Shown here: positions 49,920 through 62,000 of the stretch, in pieces
How positions within the stretch are numbered: the stretch's first letter is position 1
How the letters are laid out: each line of letters starts with the position of its first letter
Origin: Paragorgia papillata
Lineage: Eukaryota > Cnidaria > Anthozoa > Scleralcyonacea > Coralliidae
NCBI GenBank assembly: GCA_035771165.1
Contig: JAWNZC010000025.1
Span: 1,948,501 to 2,012,500 of the forward strand
Reading direction: 5' to 3'
Length of the DNA: 64,000 nt
Translations under genes and position numbers: made by a program
Notes under the pieces: generated by a model
The model's database searches: none
Seen by the model: only the letters and a program-made list of their open reading frames with translations
Told to the model about the DNA's origin: nothing

Positions 49920-50506
49920 CAATCCAACAGTGCTGTAAAAGGTACATAATTTTTGTAACTAGTTACAGTTACATCGTTAGAAAAGTAACTAGTTACCGAT
50001 AAAAGTTACAATGAAAAGAAACTAACTAAGTTACAGTTACAAAGTAACTCCAAAAATTTTGTAACTAGTTACAAAGTAACATTCCTTTGTCCGTGTTACT
50101 AGAATCAACGAAGAAATTACTGGTTTCTAGATGCCAGTACCATAATCAGGGGCGTACCGAGCGGGGGGGTGTGGGGGGTGCGACACCCCCCCACTTTTTT
50201 CGAAAATGGTCGGTAAATTGATAAAATATTGATATTGGTCGGTTTTTAAGAGAGCGGTCGGTAAATTTAGCCATTTATGGTGGTAACATCTTACCTTACT
50301 ATTTGTTGTCAAGTCATTTTCACTTGTATAAAGTTGTATTCGTATGTTAGGATTATGTGCTATTTATTAGCGCCTTAGCTAGCGGTACTGATCGAGAAAA
50401 AAAACGCACCGAAAACTTGACAGGCCAAATTTACAGCATCAAATATGTAAGCATCGAATCTTACAATTAACTTAAGTAAGGTAAAGGAGACAAGTAATTA
50501 TTAATT

Positions 50507-50536
50507 CAGGCCCGTCGGAAGCGGGAGGACTTGGCA

Positions 50537-50569
<33 letters not shown>

Positions 50570-51127
50570 AATTTGCTAAAAACATTTTGCAACATTCTTT
50601 TGAAGATGAAAAAATCTGTTAGATATTGCCATGGATTTGAACATGATTTTAAGTATCCTTAACTCCAATATAAATATTCTTGATTTCTTGGATATCTTAG
50701 GGCGCTTTCCAATTGACAACGTTAGACCGACAGTCCGGCCAGAATGGACTTGCTTTTGATTAGGACCACATTTTCCAGTCAGACCATCCCAGGTCTCAAA
50801 CGAATCGTGTTCCATTTAACCGGACTGGCCAGTCTAACCGTGTAAATGGAAAGCCCCATAGTTACTAATGAATCTTAGGCATTGCAAGAGTCACTCAAAT
50901 TACGTCTTGTTTATTTTTATGTAAAATTTGAACTATGCCTGCCGCAAAATGAGCTGAAAACATTCGCTCAAATTGCAGGAAATGGTGTTTCCAAGGCTCT
51001 ATATTTCAAAAATTTCCGGGGGGGATACCCCGGTACCCCCCTATAAATGCGGTCACTAATTCGCATGGCCTCACCCTTTTCAGCCCCCCCCCAATAATCC
51101 AATATGAATTTGCTTCCGACGGCCCTG
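50507..51127. mobile_element. hAT-like element, level 3 of nest
   Basis: Ends CAGGCCCGTCGGAAGC and GCTTCCGACGGCCCTG are inverted with one mismatch, followed inside by C-runs. The flanks are both AT-rich but not an exact duplication, so the superfamily call is by terminus style. Confidence 0.7.
50701..50860. mobile_element. Foldback MITE, level 4 of nest
   Basis: GGGCGCTTTCCA and TGGAAAGCCCC begin inverted arms of about 48 bp that also share GTTAGAC and CAGTCCGG words. Confidence 0.65.
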
Positions 51128-52004
51128 AAATTAAATGCCTGTTTTGGCAGTTATGCAATCAGAACTTTACCTCTAAGTAAGTTGTAACCACTGTGGACTA
51201 CTAGACTGTAAGTAAGTTGTAACCACTGTACATGCACTGTAGTTGTATAACCTAAATTACCTAATCTTTAATTAATAATATACTAGATTATAGAAATAAA
51301 TGCTGTAACTTTATTAACTTCTCCGTCTTAGATTGTATATTGTGTTCTAGTATTAATCTAGTTGTCTATAGCAAAATAAAAAGGCGCCCAAATATTTGTC
51401 CAGGATTCTTAGGAGTTAAGACATGTACAAACAAGAACTTTTCAATTTCATCCTCCTGGTGCTTCTAATTTAATAGAGTTTAATAGTGAATACACCTATC
51501 GTGATTTCCTCAAAACACCAGGTTTTACCGCACTTTCATGCGCAAAAGTATGTGATTTTTGCGTGATTTTTTATTGAGTTTCGTCGGTAAATTTTGGAAC
51601 AAACACCCCCCCAGTCGAAATGCCCTCGGTACACCACTGACCATAATTATGTTTTTTACAGCTAAATGCCTAAATATAGTTGTCACTAAGCAGAAATAGT
51701 CAAATGTGTACATAATGTACCTTTATTATTATATCAAAACCATTTTTATCAAGAAAGAATGATATCCTCAACTGAACATCTGTATTAAACTATACTAGTC
51801 ACATTTTTGAACCAAATATTGTAACTAGTTACACTTCTTTAAAAAAGTAACTAGTTATAGTTACTTCTTCAAAAAGTAACTGTAGTTATAGTTACAGTTA
51901 CTTCTTCAGAAAAAGTAACTAGTTTCAGCTTACAGTTACTTAAAAATGTAACTAGCTAGTTACTCACAGCACTGCAATCCAAAACCTATACAAATACCTT
52001 TACC

Positions 52005-52205
52005 AATAATTGTAACCTTTACGAATATCTTTACCAATAATACCTTTACCAATACCTTTACCAATACCTTTACCAATAATACCTTTACCAATAATACCCT
52101 TTACGAATACCTTTATGAATAACTATAACAATACCTATACGAATACCTTTCTCAAAACCTTTACAAATACCAATACTGTACCTTTATGAATACCTTTAAA
52201 TTAAA
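52005..52205. repeat. ACCTTTACCAATA minisatellite
   Basis: Imperfect units of about 12-18 bp built on TACCTTTACSAATA. Confidence 0.85.
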
Positions 52206-52377
52206 TACCAATTGGCAATACACTGTTAGTAATACATTACAAAGACCTTTACAAATACAGCTGGACTACACTACCTTAATACCAAGCGTACAAAATTCTC
52301 AGATTTTTGTACACTTGGTGCCACTGCCGAGCATACAGAATTTTCAGAATTTTTGTACATTTGGCACCACAGCCAAG

Positions 52378-52865
52378 CGGTGGCGTAGCCAAGGGGGGGC
52401 GAGGAGGGTGTTCACCCCCCCAATGGTCTCCAAGACCGTTCTCATGAAAAGTTTAAATCCATGGAGAAACTTGTAGGGGGAGGGGGGGGGGGTACAGTTG
52501 TTTTACGTCCAAGTGAGATAGTGATGTACATGTTATATATATTGCAGGCATGCATATGCTATAAATTACAATACTAAGGGTCTATAAAAAAGGACTCCAA
52601 CCTGTTTTTACATTTACGACTTGTTTATAAATATATCTAAAGATATTCTGATGCGTATCATTCTATGTTCTGGTTTGATTTTAACAAATTATGTAATTTA
52701 AGCTTTCGGATTACTCTTAAATACGTGCCTCAAAATGCAGGAAATAGTGTTTCAGAGACCCTAGAAATCCAAAATGTTCCTGAGGGGCATGCCCTGGACC
52801 CCACTAGGAGATTGAGGTTCTCACCCAACCCCCCCCCCAAACCCAAGACCCTGGCTACACCACCA
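52378..52865. mobile_element. hAT-like MITE
   Basis: Ends CGGTGGCGTAGCC and GGCTACACCACCA are inverted with two mismatches. An exact 8-bp duplication CAGCCAAG lies at 52370-52377 and 52866-52873. It inserted in a sequence that itself has two related TTTTTGTACA-type blocks. Confidence 0.88.
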
Positions 52866-52925
52866 CAGCCAAGCATACTAAAAGGAAGGCTGTATTTGGG
52901 CTAAAAAAAGTTTTTTTAAAAATAA

Positions 52926-53002
52926 TTTGGTGCTCTCTGTTCCACTCTGGTGCATTCCGTTCCACTCTGGTGCTTTCTCTTCCACTCTGGTGCTCTCTGT
53001 TC
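52926..53002. repeat. TTCCACTCTGGTGCTCTCTG minisatellite
   Basis: About four units of 20-21 bp placed immediately before the satellite array. A fragment of satellite sequence (52883-52925) lies on its other side. Confidence 0.9.
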
Positions 53003-56000
53003 AAGGCTGTATTTTGGCGAAAAATATTTTGTTTGATTTTTTGAAAAAAATCCGGAAAAAAAAAGTAAAGGGGTTACCCTTTACTTTTTGACCGATTTTG
53101 GTAACTTTTGAAACTTTTGAGTTAGGGTCAAAAACGGTTAAATAAAGTCGTTTTAGACCTTCTGTGAAAAGGAGACGGCTGTATTTTGGCTAAAAATATT
53201 TTCTTTGATTTTTGGAAAAAAAATCCTGATGGTCACTTTTTGGTCACTTTTGAAACTTTTGAGGTCAAAAACGGTTAAATAAAGTCGTTTTAGACCTTCT
53301 GTGAAAAGGAGAAGGCTGTATTTTGGCTAAAAATATTTTATTTGATTTTTTGAAAAAAATCCGGAGAAAAAAAAAGTAAAGGGGTTAGCCTTTACTTTTT
53401 GACCGATTTTGGTCACTTTTGAAACTTTTGAATTAGGGTCAAAAACGGTTAAATAAAGTCGTTTTAGACCTTCTGTGAAAAGGAGAAGGCTGTATTTTGG
53501 CTAAAAATATTTTGTTTGATTTTTTGAAAAAAATCCGGAAAAAAAAAGTAAAGCGGTTAGCCTTTACTTTTTTTCTCCGGATTTTTTTCAAAACATCAAA
53601 AAAAATTTTTTTTAGCCAAAATACAGCCTTCTCCTGTTCGCAGAAGGTCTAAAACGACTTTAATTAACCGTTTTTGACCCTAACTCAAAAGTTCCAAAAG
53701 TGACCAAAATCGGTCAAAAAGTAAAGGCTAACCCCTTTAGTTTTTGACCGATTTTGGTCACTTTGGGAACTTTTGAGTTAGGGTCAAAAACGGTTAAATA
53801 AAGTCGTTTTAGACCTTCTGCGAACAGGAGAAGGCTGTATTTTGGCTAAAAAAAAATTTTTTATGTTTTAAAAAAAATTTTTTTTATGTTTTAAAAAAAA
53901 TCCGGAAAAAATAAAGTTAAGGGGTTAGCCTTTACTTTTTGACCGATTTTGGACACTTTTGGAACTTTTCAGTTAGGGTCAAAAACGGTTAAATAAAGTC
54001 GTTTTAGACCTTCTGCGAACAGGAGAAGGCTGTATTTTGGCTAAAAAAAAATTTTTATGTTTAAAAAAAAATCCGGACAAAAAAAGTAAAGGCTAACCCC
54101 TTAACTTTTTTTTTTCCGGATTTTTTTCAAAAAATCAAAAACATTTTTTTTAGCCAAAATACAGCCTTCTCCTTTTCACAGAAGGCCTAAAACGACTTTA
54201 TTTAGCCGTTTTTGACCCTAACTCAAAAGTTTCAAAAGTGACCAAAATCGGTCAAAAAGTAAAGGGGTTAGCCTTTACTTTTTGACCGATTTTGGTCACT
54301 TTTGAAACTTTTCAGTTAGGGTCAAAAACGGTTAAATAAAGTCATTTTAGACCTTATGCGAACAGGAGAAGGCTGTATTTTGGCTAAAAAAATTTTTTTT
54401 ATGTTTTAAAAAAAATCCGGACAAAAAAAGTAAAGGCTAACCCCTTAACTTTTTTTTTTTCCGGATTTTTTTCAAAAAATCAAAAACATGTTTTTTTAGC
54501 CAAAATACAGCCTTCTCCTTTTCACAGAAGGCCTAAAAAGACTTTATTTAACCGTTTTTGACCCTAACTCAAAAGTTTCAAAAGTGACCAAAATCGGTCA
54601 AAAAGTAAAGGCTAACCCCTTGACCGATTTTGGTCACTTTTGGAACTTTTGAGTGAGGGTCAAAAACGGTTAAATAAAGTCGTTTTAGATCCTCTGGGAA
54701 AAGGAGAAGGCTGTATTTTGGCTAAAAATATTTTGTTTGATTTTTTGAAAAAAATCCGGGAAAAAAAAGTAAAGGGGTTACCCTTAACTTTTTTTTTCCC
54801 GGATTTTTTTTCAAAAAATCAAAAACATGTTTTTTTAGCCAAAATACAGCCTTCTCCTTTTCACAGAAGGCCTAAAAAGACTTTATTTAACCGTTTTTGA
54901 CCCTAACTCAAAAGTTTCAAAAGTGACCAAAATCGGTCAAAAAGTAAAGGCTAACCCCTTTACTTTTTGACCGATTTTGGTCACTTTTGGAACTTTTGAG
55001 TTAGGGTCAAAAACGGTTAAATAAAGTCGTTTTAGACCTTCTGTAAAAAGGAGAAGGCTGTATTTTGGCTAAAAATATTTTTTTTCATCTTTTGAAAAAA
55101 ATCCGGAAAAAAAAAGTAAAGGCTAACCCCTTAACTTTTTTTTCCCCGGATTTTTTTCAAAAAATCAAAAACATTTTTTTTAGCCAAAATACAGCCGTCT
55201 CCTTTTCACAGAAGGCCTAAAAAGACTTTATTCAACCGTTTTTGACCCTAACTCAAAAGTTTCAAAAGTGACCAAAATCGGTCAAAAAGTAAAGGCTAAC
55301 CCCTTAACTTTTTTTTTTCCGGATTTTTTTCAAAAAATCAAAAACATTTTTTTTTAGCCAAAATACAGCCTTCTCCTTTTCACAGAAGGCCTAAAAAGAC
55401 TTTATTCAACCGTTTTTGACCCTAACTCAAAAGTTTCAAAAGTGACCAAAATCGGTCAAAAAGTAATGGCTAACCCCTTAACTTTTTTTTTTCCGGATTT
55501 TTTTCAAAAAATCAAAAACATTTTTTTTAGCCAAAATACAGCCTTCTCCTTTTCACAGAAGGCCTAAAAAGACTTTATTCAACCGTTTTTGACCCTAACT
55601 CAAAAGTTTCAAAAGTGACCAAAATCGGTCAAAAAGTAAAGGCTAACGCCTTAACTTTTTTTTTTCCGGATTTTTTTCAAAAAATCAAAAACATTTTTTT
55701 TAGCCAAAATACAGCCTTCTCCTTTTCACAGAAGGCCTAAAAAGACTTTATTTAACCGTTTTTGACCCTAACTCAAAAGTTTCAAAAGTGACCAAAATCG
55801 GTCAAAAAGTAAAGGGGTTAGCCTTTACTTTTTTTGTCCGGATTTTTTTTAAAACATAAAAAAATTTTTTTTAGCCAAAATACAGCCTTCTCCTGTTCGC
55901 AGAATGTCTATAATGACTTTATTTAACCGTTTTTGACCCTAACTGAAAAGTTTCAAAAGTGGCCAAAATCGGTCAAAAAGTAAAGGCTAACCCCTTTACT

Positions 56001-59000
56001 TTTTGACCGATTTTGGTCACTTTTGGAACTTTTGAGTTAGTGTCAAAAACGGTTAAATAAAGTCGTTTTAGACCTTCTGTAAAAAGGAGAAGGCTGTATT
56101 TTGGCTAAAAAAAATGTTTTTGATTTTTTGAAAAAAATCCGGATAAAAAAAAGTTAAGGGGTTAGCCTTTACTTTTTTTTTCCGGATTTTTTTCAAAACA
56201 TGAAAAAAAATATTTTTAGCCAAAATACAGCCTTCTCCTTTTTACAGAAGGTCTAAAACGACTTTATTTAACCGTTTTTGACCCTAACTCAAAAGTTCCA
56301 AAAGTGACCAAAATCGGTCAAAAAGTAAAGGGGTTAGCCTTTACTTTTTGACCGATTTTGGTCACTTTTGAAACTTTTGAGTTAGGGTCAAAAACGGTTA
56401 AATAAAGTCTTTTTAGGCCTTCTGTGAAAAGGAGAAGGCTGTATTTTGGCTAAAAAAACATGTTTTTGATTTTTTGAAAAAAATCCGGAAAAAAAAAAGT
56501 TAAGGGGTTAGCCTTTACTTTTTGACCGATTTTGGTCACTTTTGAAACTTTTGAGTTAGGGTCAAAAACGGTTAAATAAAGTCTTTTTAGGCCTTCTGTG
56601 AAAAGGAGAAGGCTGTATTTTGGCTAAAAAAACATGTTTTTGATTTTTTGAAAAAAATCCGGAAAAAAAAAAAGTTAAGGGGTTAGCCTTTACTTTTTGA
56701 CCGATTTTGGTCACTTTTGAAACTTTTGAGTTAGGGTCAAAAACGGTTAAATAAAGTCGTTTTAGACCTTCTGTAAAAAGGAGAAGGCTGTATTTTGGCT
56801 AAAAAAATTTTTTTTGATCTTTTGAAAAAAATCCGGAAAAAAAAAGTAAAGGCTAACCCCTTAACTTTTTTTTTCCCGGATTTTTTTCAAAAAATCAAAA
56901 ACATTTTTTTTAGCCAAAATACAGCCGTCTCCTTTTCACAGAAGGCCTAAAAAGACTTTATTTAACCGTTTTTGACCCTAACTCAAAAGTTTCAAAAGTG
57001 ACCAAAATCGGTCAAAAAGTAAAGGCTAACCCCTTTACTTTTTGACCGATTTTGGTCACTTTTGGAACTTTTGAGTTAGGGTCAAAAACGGTTAAATAAA
57101 GTCGTTTTAGACCTTCTGTAAAAAGGAGAAGGCTGTATTTTGGCTAAAAAAAATTTTTTTGATCTTTTGAAAAAAATCCGGAAAAAAAAAGTAAAGGCTA
57201 ACCCCTTAACTTTTTTTTTCCCGGATTTTTTTCAAAAAATCAAAAACATGTTTTTTTAGCCAAAATACAGCCTTCTCCTTTTCACAGAAGGCCTAAAAAG
57301 ACTTTATTTAACCGTTTTTGACCCTAACTCAAAAGTTTCAAAAGTGACCAAAATCGGTCAAAAAGTAAAGGCTAACCCCTTAACTTTTTTTTTTCCGGAT
57401 TTTTTTCAAAAAATCAAAAACATGTTTTTTTAGCCAAAATACAGCCTTCTCCTTTTCACAGAAGGCCTAAAAAGACTTTATTTAACCGTTTTTGACCCTA
57501 ACTCAAAAGTTCCAAAAGTGACCAAAATCGGTCAAAAAGTAAAGGCGCTAACCCCTTAAGTTGTTTTTTTCCGGATTTTTTTCAAAACATCAAAAAAAAT
57601 ATTTTTAGCCAAAATACAGCCTTCTCCTTTTTGCAGAAGGTCTAAAACGACTTTACTTAACCGTTTTTGACCCTAACTCAAAAGTTCCAAAAGTGACCAA
57701 AATCGGTCAAAAAGTAAAGGCTAACCCCTTTAGTTTTTGACCGATTTTGGTCACTTTGGGAACTTTTGAGTTAGGGTCAAAAACGGTTAAATAAAGTCGT
57801 TTTAGACCTTCTGCGAACAGGAGAAGGCTGTTATTTTGGCTAAAAAAATTTTTTTTATGTTTTAAAAAAAATTTTTTTTATGTTTTAAAAAAAATCCGGA
57901 AAAAATAAAGTTAAGGGGTTAGCCTTTACTTTTTGACCGATTTTGGTCACTTTTGGAACTTTTCAGTTAGGGTCAAAAAACGGTTAAATAAAATCATTTT
58001 AGACCTTATGCGAACAGGAGAAGGCTGTATTTTGGCTAAAAAAAAATTTTTTATGTTTTAAAAAAAATCCGGACAAAAAAAGTAAAGCCTAACCCCTTAA
58101 CTTTTTTTTTTTCCGGATTTTTTTCAAAAAATCAAAAACATGTTTTTTTAGCCAAAATACAGCCTTCTCCTTTTCACAGAAGGCCTAAAAAGACTTTATT
58201 TAACCGTTTTTGACCCTAACTCAAAGTTTCAAAAGTGACCAAAATCGGTCAAAAAGTAAAGGCTAACCCCTTTAGTTTTTGACCGATTTTGGTCACTTTG
58301 GGAACTTTTGAGTTAGGGTCAAAAACGGTTAAATAAAGTCGTTTTAGACCTTCTGCGAACAGGAGAAGGCTGTATTTTGGCTAAAAAAAATTTTTTTATG
58401 TTTTAAAAAAAATTTTTTTTATGTTTTAAAAAAAATCCGGAAAAAATAAAGTTAAGGGGTTAGCCTTTACTTTTTGACCGATTTTGGTCACTTTTGGAAC
58501 TTTTCAGTTAGGGTCAAAAACGGTTAAATAAAATCATTTTAGACCTTATGCGAACAGGAGAAGGCTGTATTTTGGCTAAAAAAAAATTTTTTATGTTTTA
58601 AAAAAAATCCGGACAAAAAAAGTAAAGCCTAACCCCTTAACTTTTTTTTTTTCCGGATTTTTTTCAAAAAATCAAAAACATGTTTTTTTAGCCAAAATAC
58701 AGCCTTCTCCTTTTCACAGAAGGCCTAAAAAGACTTTATTTAACCGTTTTTGACCCTAACTCAAAAGTTTCAAAAGTGACCAAAATCGGTCAAAAAGTAA
58801 AGGCTAACCCCTTAACTTTTTTTTTTCCGGATTTTTTTCAAAAAATCAAAAACATGTTTTTTTAGCCAAAATACAGCCTTCTCCTTTTCACAGAAGGCCT
58901 AAAAAGACTTTATTTAACCGTTTTTGACCCTAACTCAAAAGTTTCAAAAGTGACCAAAATCGGTCAAAAAGTAAAGGATAACCCCTTGACCGATTTTGGT

Positions 59001-62000
59001 CACTTTTTGGAACTTTTGAGTGAGGGTCAAAAACGGTTATATAAAGTCGTTTTAGATCCTCTGGGAAAAGGAGAAGGCTGTATTTTGGCTAAAAATATTT
59101 TGTTTGATTTTTTGAAAAAAAATCCGGGAAAAAAAAGTAAAGGGGTTACCCTTAACTTTTTTTTTTCCCGGATTTTTTTTCAAAAAATCAAAAACATGTT
59201 TTTTTAGGCCAAAATACAGCCTTCTCCTTTTCACAGAAGGCCTAAAAAGACTTTATTTAACCGTTTTTGACCCTAACTCAAAAGTTTCAAAAGTGACCAA
59301 AATCGGTCAAAAAGTAAAGGCTAACCCCTTTACTTTTTTGAACCGATTTTGGTCACTTTTGGAACTTTTGAGTTAGGGTCAAAAACGGTTAAATAAAGTC
59401 GTTTTAGACCTTCTGTAAAAAGGAGAAGGCTGTATTTTGGCTAAAAAAAATTTTTTTCATGTTTTGAAAAAAATGCGGAAAAAAAAAGTAAAGGGCTAAC
59501 CCCTTAACTTTTTTTTATCCGGATTTTTTTCAAAAAATCAAAAACATGTTTTTTTAGCCAAAATACAGCCTTCTCCTTTTCACAGAAGGCCTAAAAAGAC
59601 TTTATTTAACCGTTTTTTGACCCTAACTCAAAAGTTTCAAAAGTGACCAAAATCGGTCAAAAAGTAAAGGATAACCCCTTGACCGATTTTGGTCACTTTT
59701 GGAACTTTTGAGTGAGGGTCAAAAACGGTTAAATAAAGTCGTTTTAGATCCTCTGGGAAAAGGAGAAGGCTGTATTTTTGGCTAAAAATATTTTGTTTGA
59801 TTTTTTGAAAAAAATCCGGGAAAAAAAAGTAAAGGGGTTACCCTTAACTTTTTTTTTCCCGGATTTTTTTTCAAAAAATCAAAAACATGTTTTTTTAGCC
59901 AAAATACAGCCTTCTCCTTTTCACAGAAGGCCTAAAAAGACTTTATTTAACCGTTTTTGACCCTAACTGAAAAGTTTCAAAAGTGGCCAAAATCGGTCAA
60001 AAAGTAAAGGCTAACCCCTTTACTTTTTGACCGATTTTGGTCACTTTTGGAACTTTTGAGTTAGTGTCAAAAACGGTTAAATAAAGTCGTTTTAGACCTT
60101 CTGTAAAAAGGAGAAGGCTGTATTTTGGCTAAAAAAAATGTTTTTGATTTTTTGAAAAAAATCCGGATAAAAAAAAAGTTAAGGGGTTAGCCTTTACTTT
60201 TTTTTTCCGGATTTTTTTCAAAACATTAAAAAAAATATTTTTAGCCAAAATACAGCCTTCTCCTTTTTACAGAAGGTCTAAAACGACTTTATTTAACCGT
60301 TTTTGACCCTAACTCAAAAGTTCCAAAAGTGACCAAAATCGGTCAAAAATGTAAAGGGGTTAGCCTTTACTTTTTGACCGATTTTGGCCACTTTTGAAAC
60401 TTTTCAGTTAGGGTCAAAAACGGTTAAATAAAGTCTTTTTAGGCCTTCTGTGAAAAGGAGAAGGCTGTATTTTGGCTAAAAAAACATGTTTTTGATTTTT
60501 TGAAAAAAATCCGGAAAAAAAAAAGTTAAGGGGTTAGCCTTTACTTTTTGACCGATTTTGGTCACTTTTGAAACTTTTGAGTTAGGGTCAAAAACGGTTA
60601 AATAAAGTCTTTTTAGGCCCTCAGTGAAAAGGAGAAGGCTGTATTTTGGCTAAAAAAACATGTTTTGATTTTTTGAAAAAATCCGGAAAAAAAAAAAGTT
60701 AAGGGGTTAGCCTTTACTTTTTGACCGATTTTGGTCACTTTTGAAACTTTTGAGTTAGGGTCAAAAACGGTTAAATAAAGTCGTTTTAGACCTTCTGTAA
60801 AAAGGAGAAGGCTGTATTTTGGCTAAAAAAATTTTTTTTGATCTTTTGAAAAAAATCCGGAAAAAAAAAGTAAAGGCTAACCCCTTAACTTTTTTTTCCC
60901 CGGATTTTTTTCAAAAAATCAAAAACATTTTTTTTAGCCAAAATACAGCCGTCTCCTTTTCACAGAAGGCCTAAAAAGACTTTATTCAACCGTTTTTGAC
61001 CCTAACTCAAAAGTTTCAAAAGTGACCAAAATCGGTCAAAAAGTAATGGCTAACCCCTTAACTTTTTTTTTTCCGGATTTTTTTCAAAAAATCAAAAACA
61101 TTGTTTTTAGCCAAAATACAGCCTTCTCCTTTTCACAGAAGGCCTAAAAAGACTTTATTCAACCGTTTTTGACCCCTAACTCAAAAGTTTCAAAAGTGAC
61201 CAAAATCGGTCAAAAAGTAAAGGCTAAACCCCTTAACTTTTTTTTTTCCGGATTTTTTTCAAAAAATCAAAAAACATGTTTTTTTAGCCAAAATACAGCC
61301 TTCTCCTTTTCACAGAAGGCCTAAAAAGACTTTATTTAACCGTTTTTGACCCTAACTCAAAAGTTTCAAAAGTGACCAAAATCGGTCAAAAAGTAAAGGC
61401 TAACCCCTTAACTTTTTTTTATCCGGATTTTTTTCAAAAAATCAAAAACATTTTTTTTAGCCAAAATACAGCCTTCTCCTTTTTACAGAAGGTCTAAAAC
61501 GACTTTATTTAACCGTTTTTGACACTAACTCAAAAGTTCCAAAAGTGACCAAAATCGGTCAAAAAGTAAAGGCTAACCCCTTAACTTTTTTTTTTCTGGA
61601 TTTTTTTCAAAACATCAAAAAAAAATTTTTTTAGCCCAAATACAGCCTTCTCCTTTTTACAGAAGGTCTAAAACGACTTTATTTAACCGTTTTTGACCCT
61701 AACTCAAAAGTTCCAAAAGTGACCAAAATCGGTCAAAAAGTAAAGGGGTTAGCCTTTACTTTTTGACCGATTTTGGTCACTTTTGAAACTTTTCAGTTAG
61801 GGTCAAAAACGGTTAAATAAAGTCATTTTAGACCTTCTGCGAACAGGAGAAGGCTGTATTTTGGCTAAAAAAAATAATTTTATGTTTTAAAAAAAATCCG
61901 GACAAAAAAAGTAAAGGCTAACCCCTTAACTTTTTTTTTTCCAGATTTTTTTCAAAAAATCAAAAACATTTTTTTTAGCCAAAATACAGCCTTCTCCTTT

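Larger units (their letters stand above)
50147..51639. mobile_element. hAT-like element, level 2 of nest
   Basis: Ends CAGGGGCGTACCGAG and, reversed, CAGTGGTGTACCGAG. An exact 8-bp duplication ACCATAAT lies at 50139-50146 and 51640-51647. G/C-rich subterminal tracts (GGGGGGTGT, ACACCCCCCC). No transposase ORF. Confidence 0.9.
49928..51974. mobile_element. Outer hAT-like element (non-autonomous), level 1 of nest
   Basis: Ends CAGTGCTG and CAGCACTG are inverted. An exact 8-bp duplication CAATCCAA lies at 49920-49927 and 51975-51982. Subterminal GTAACTAGTTAC-type repeats line both ends (49953-50085, 51821-51965), as is common for hAT transposase binding regions. No transposase ORF. Confidence 0.9.
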
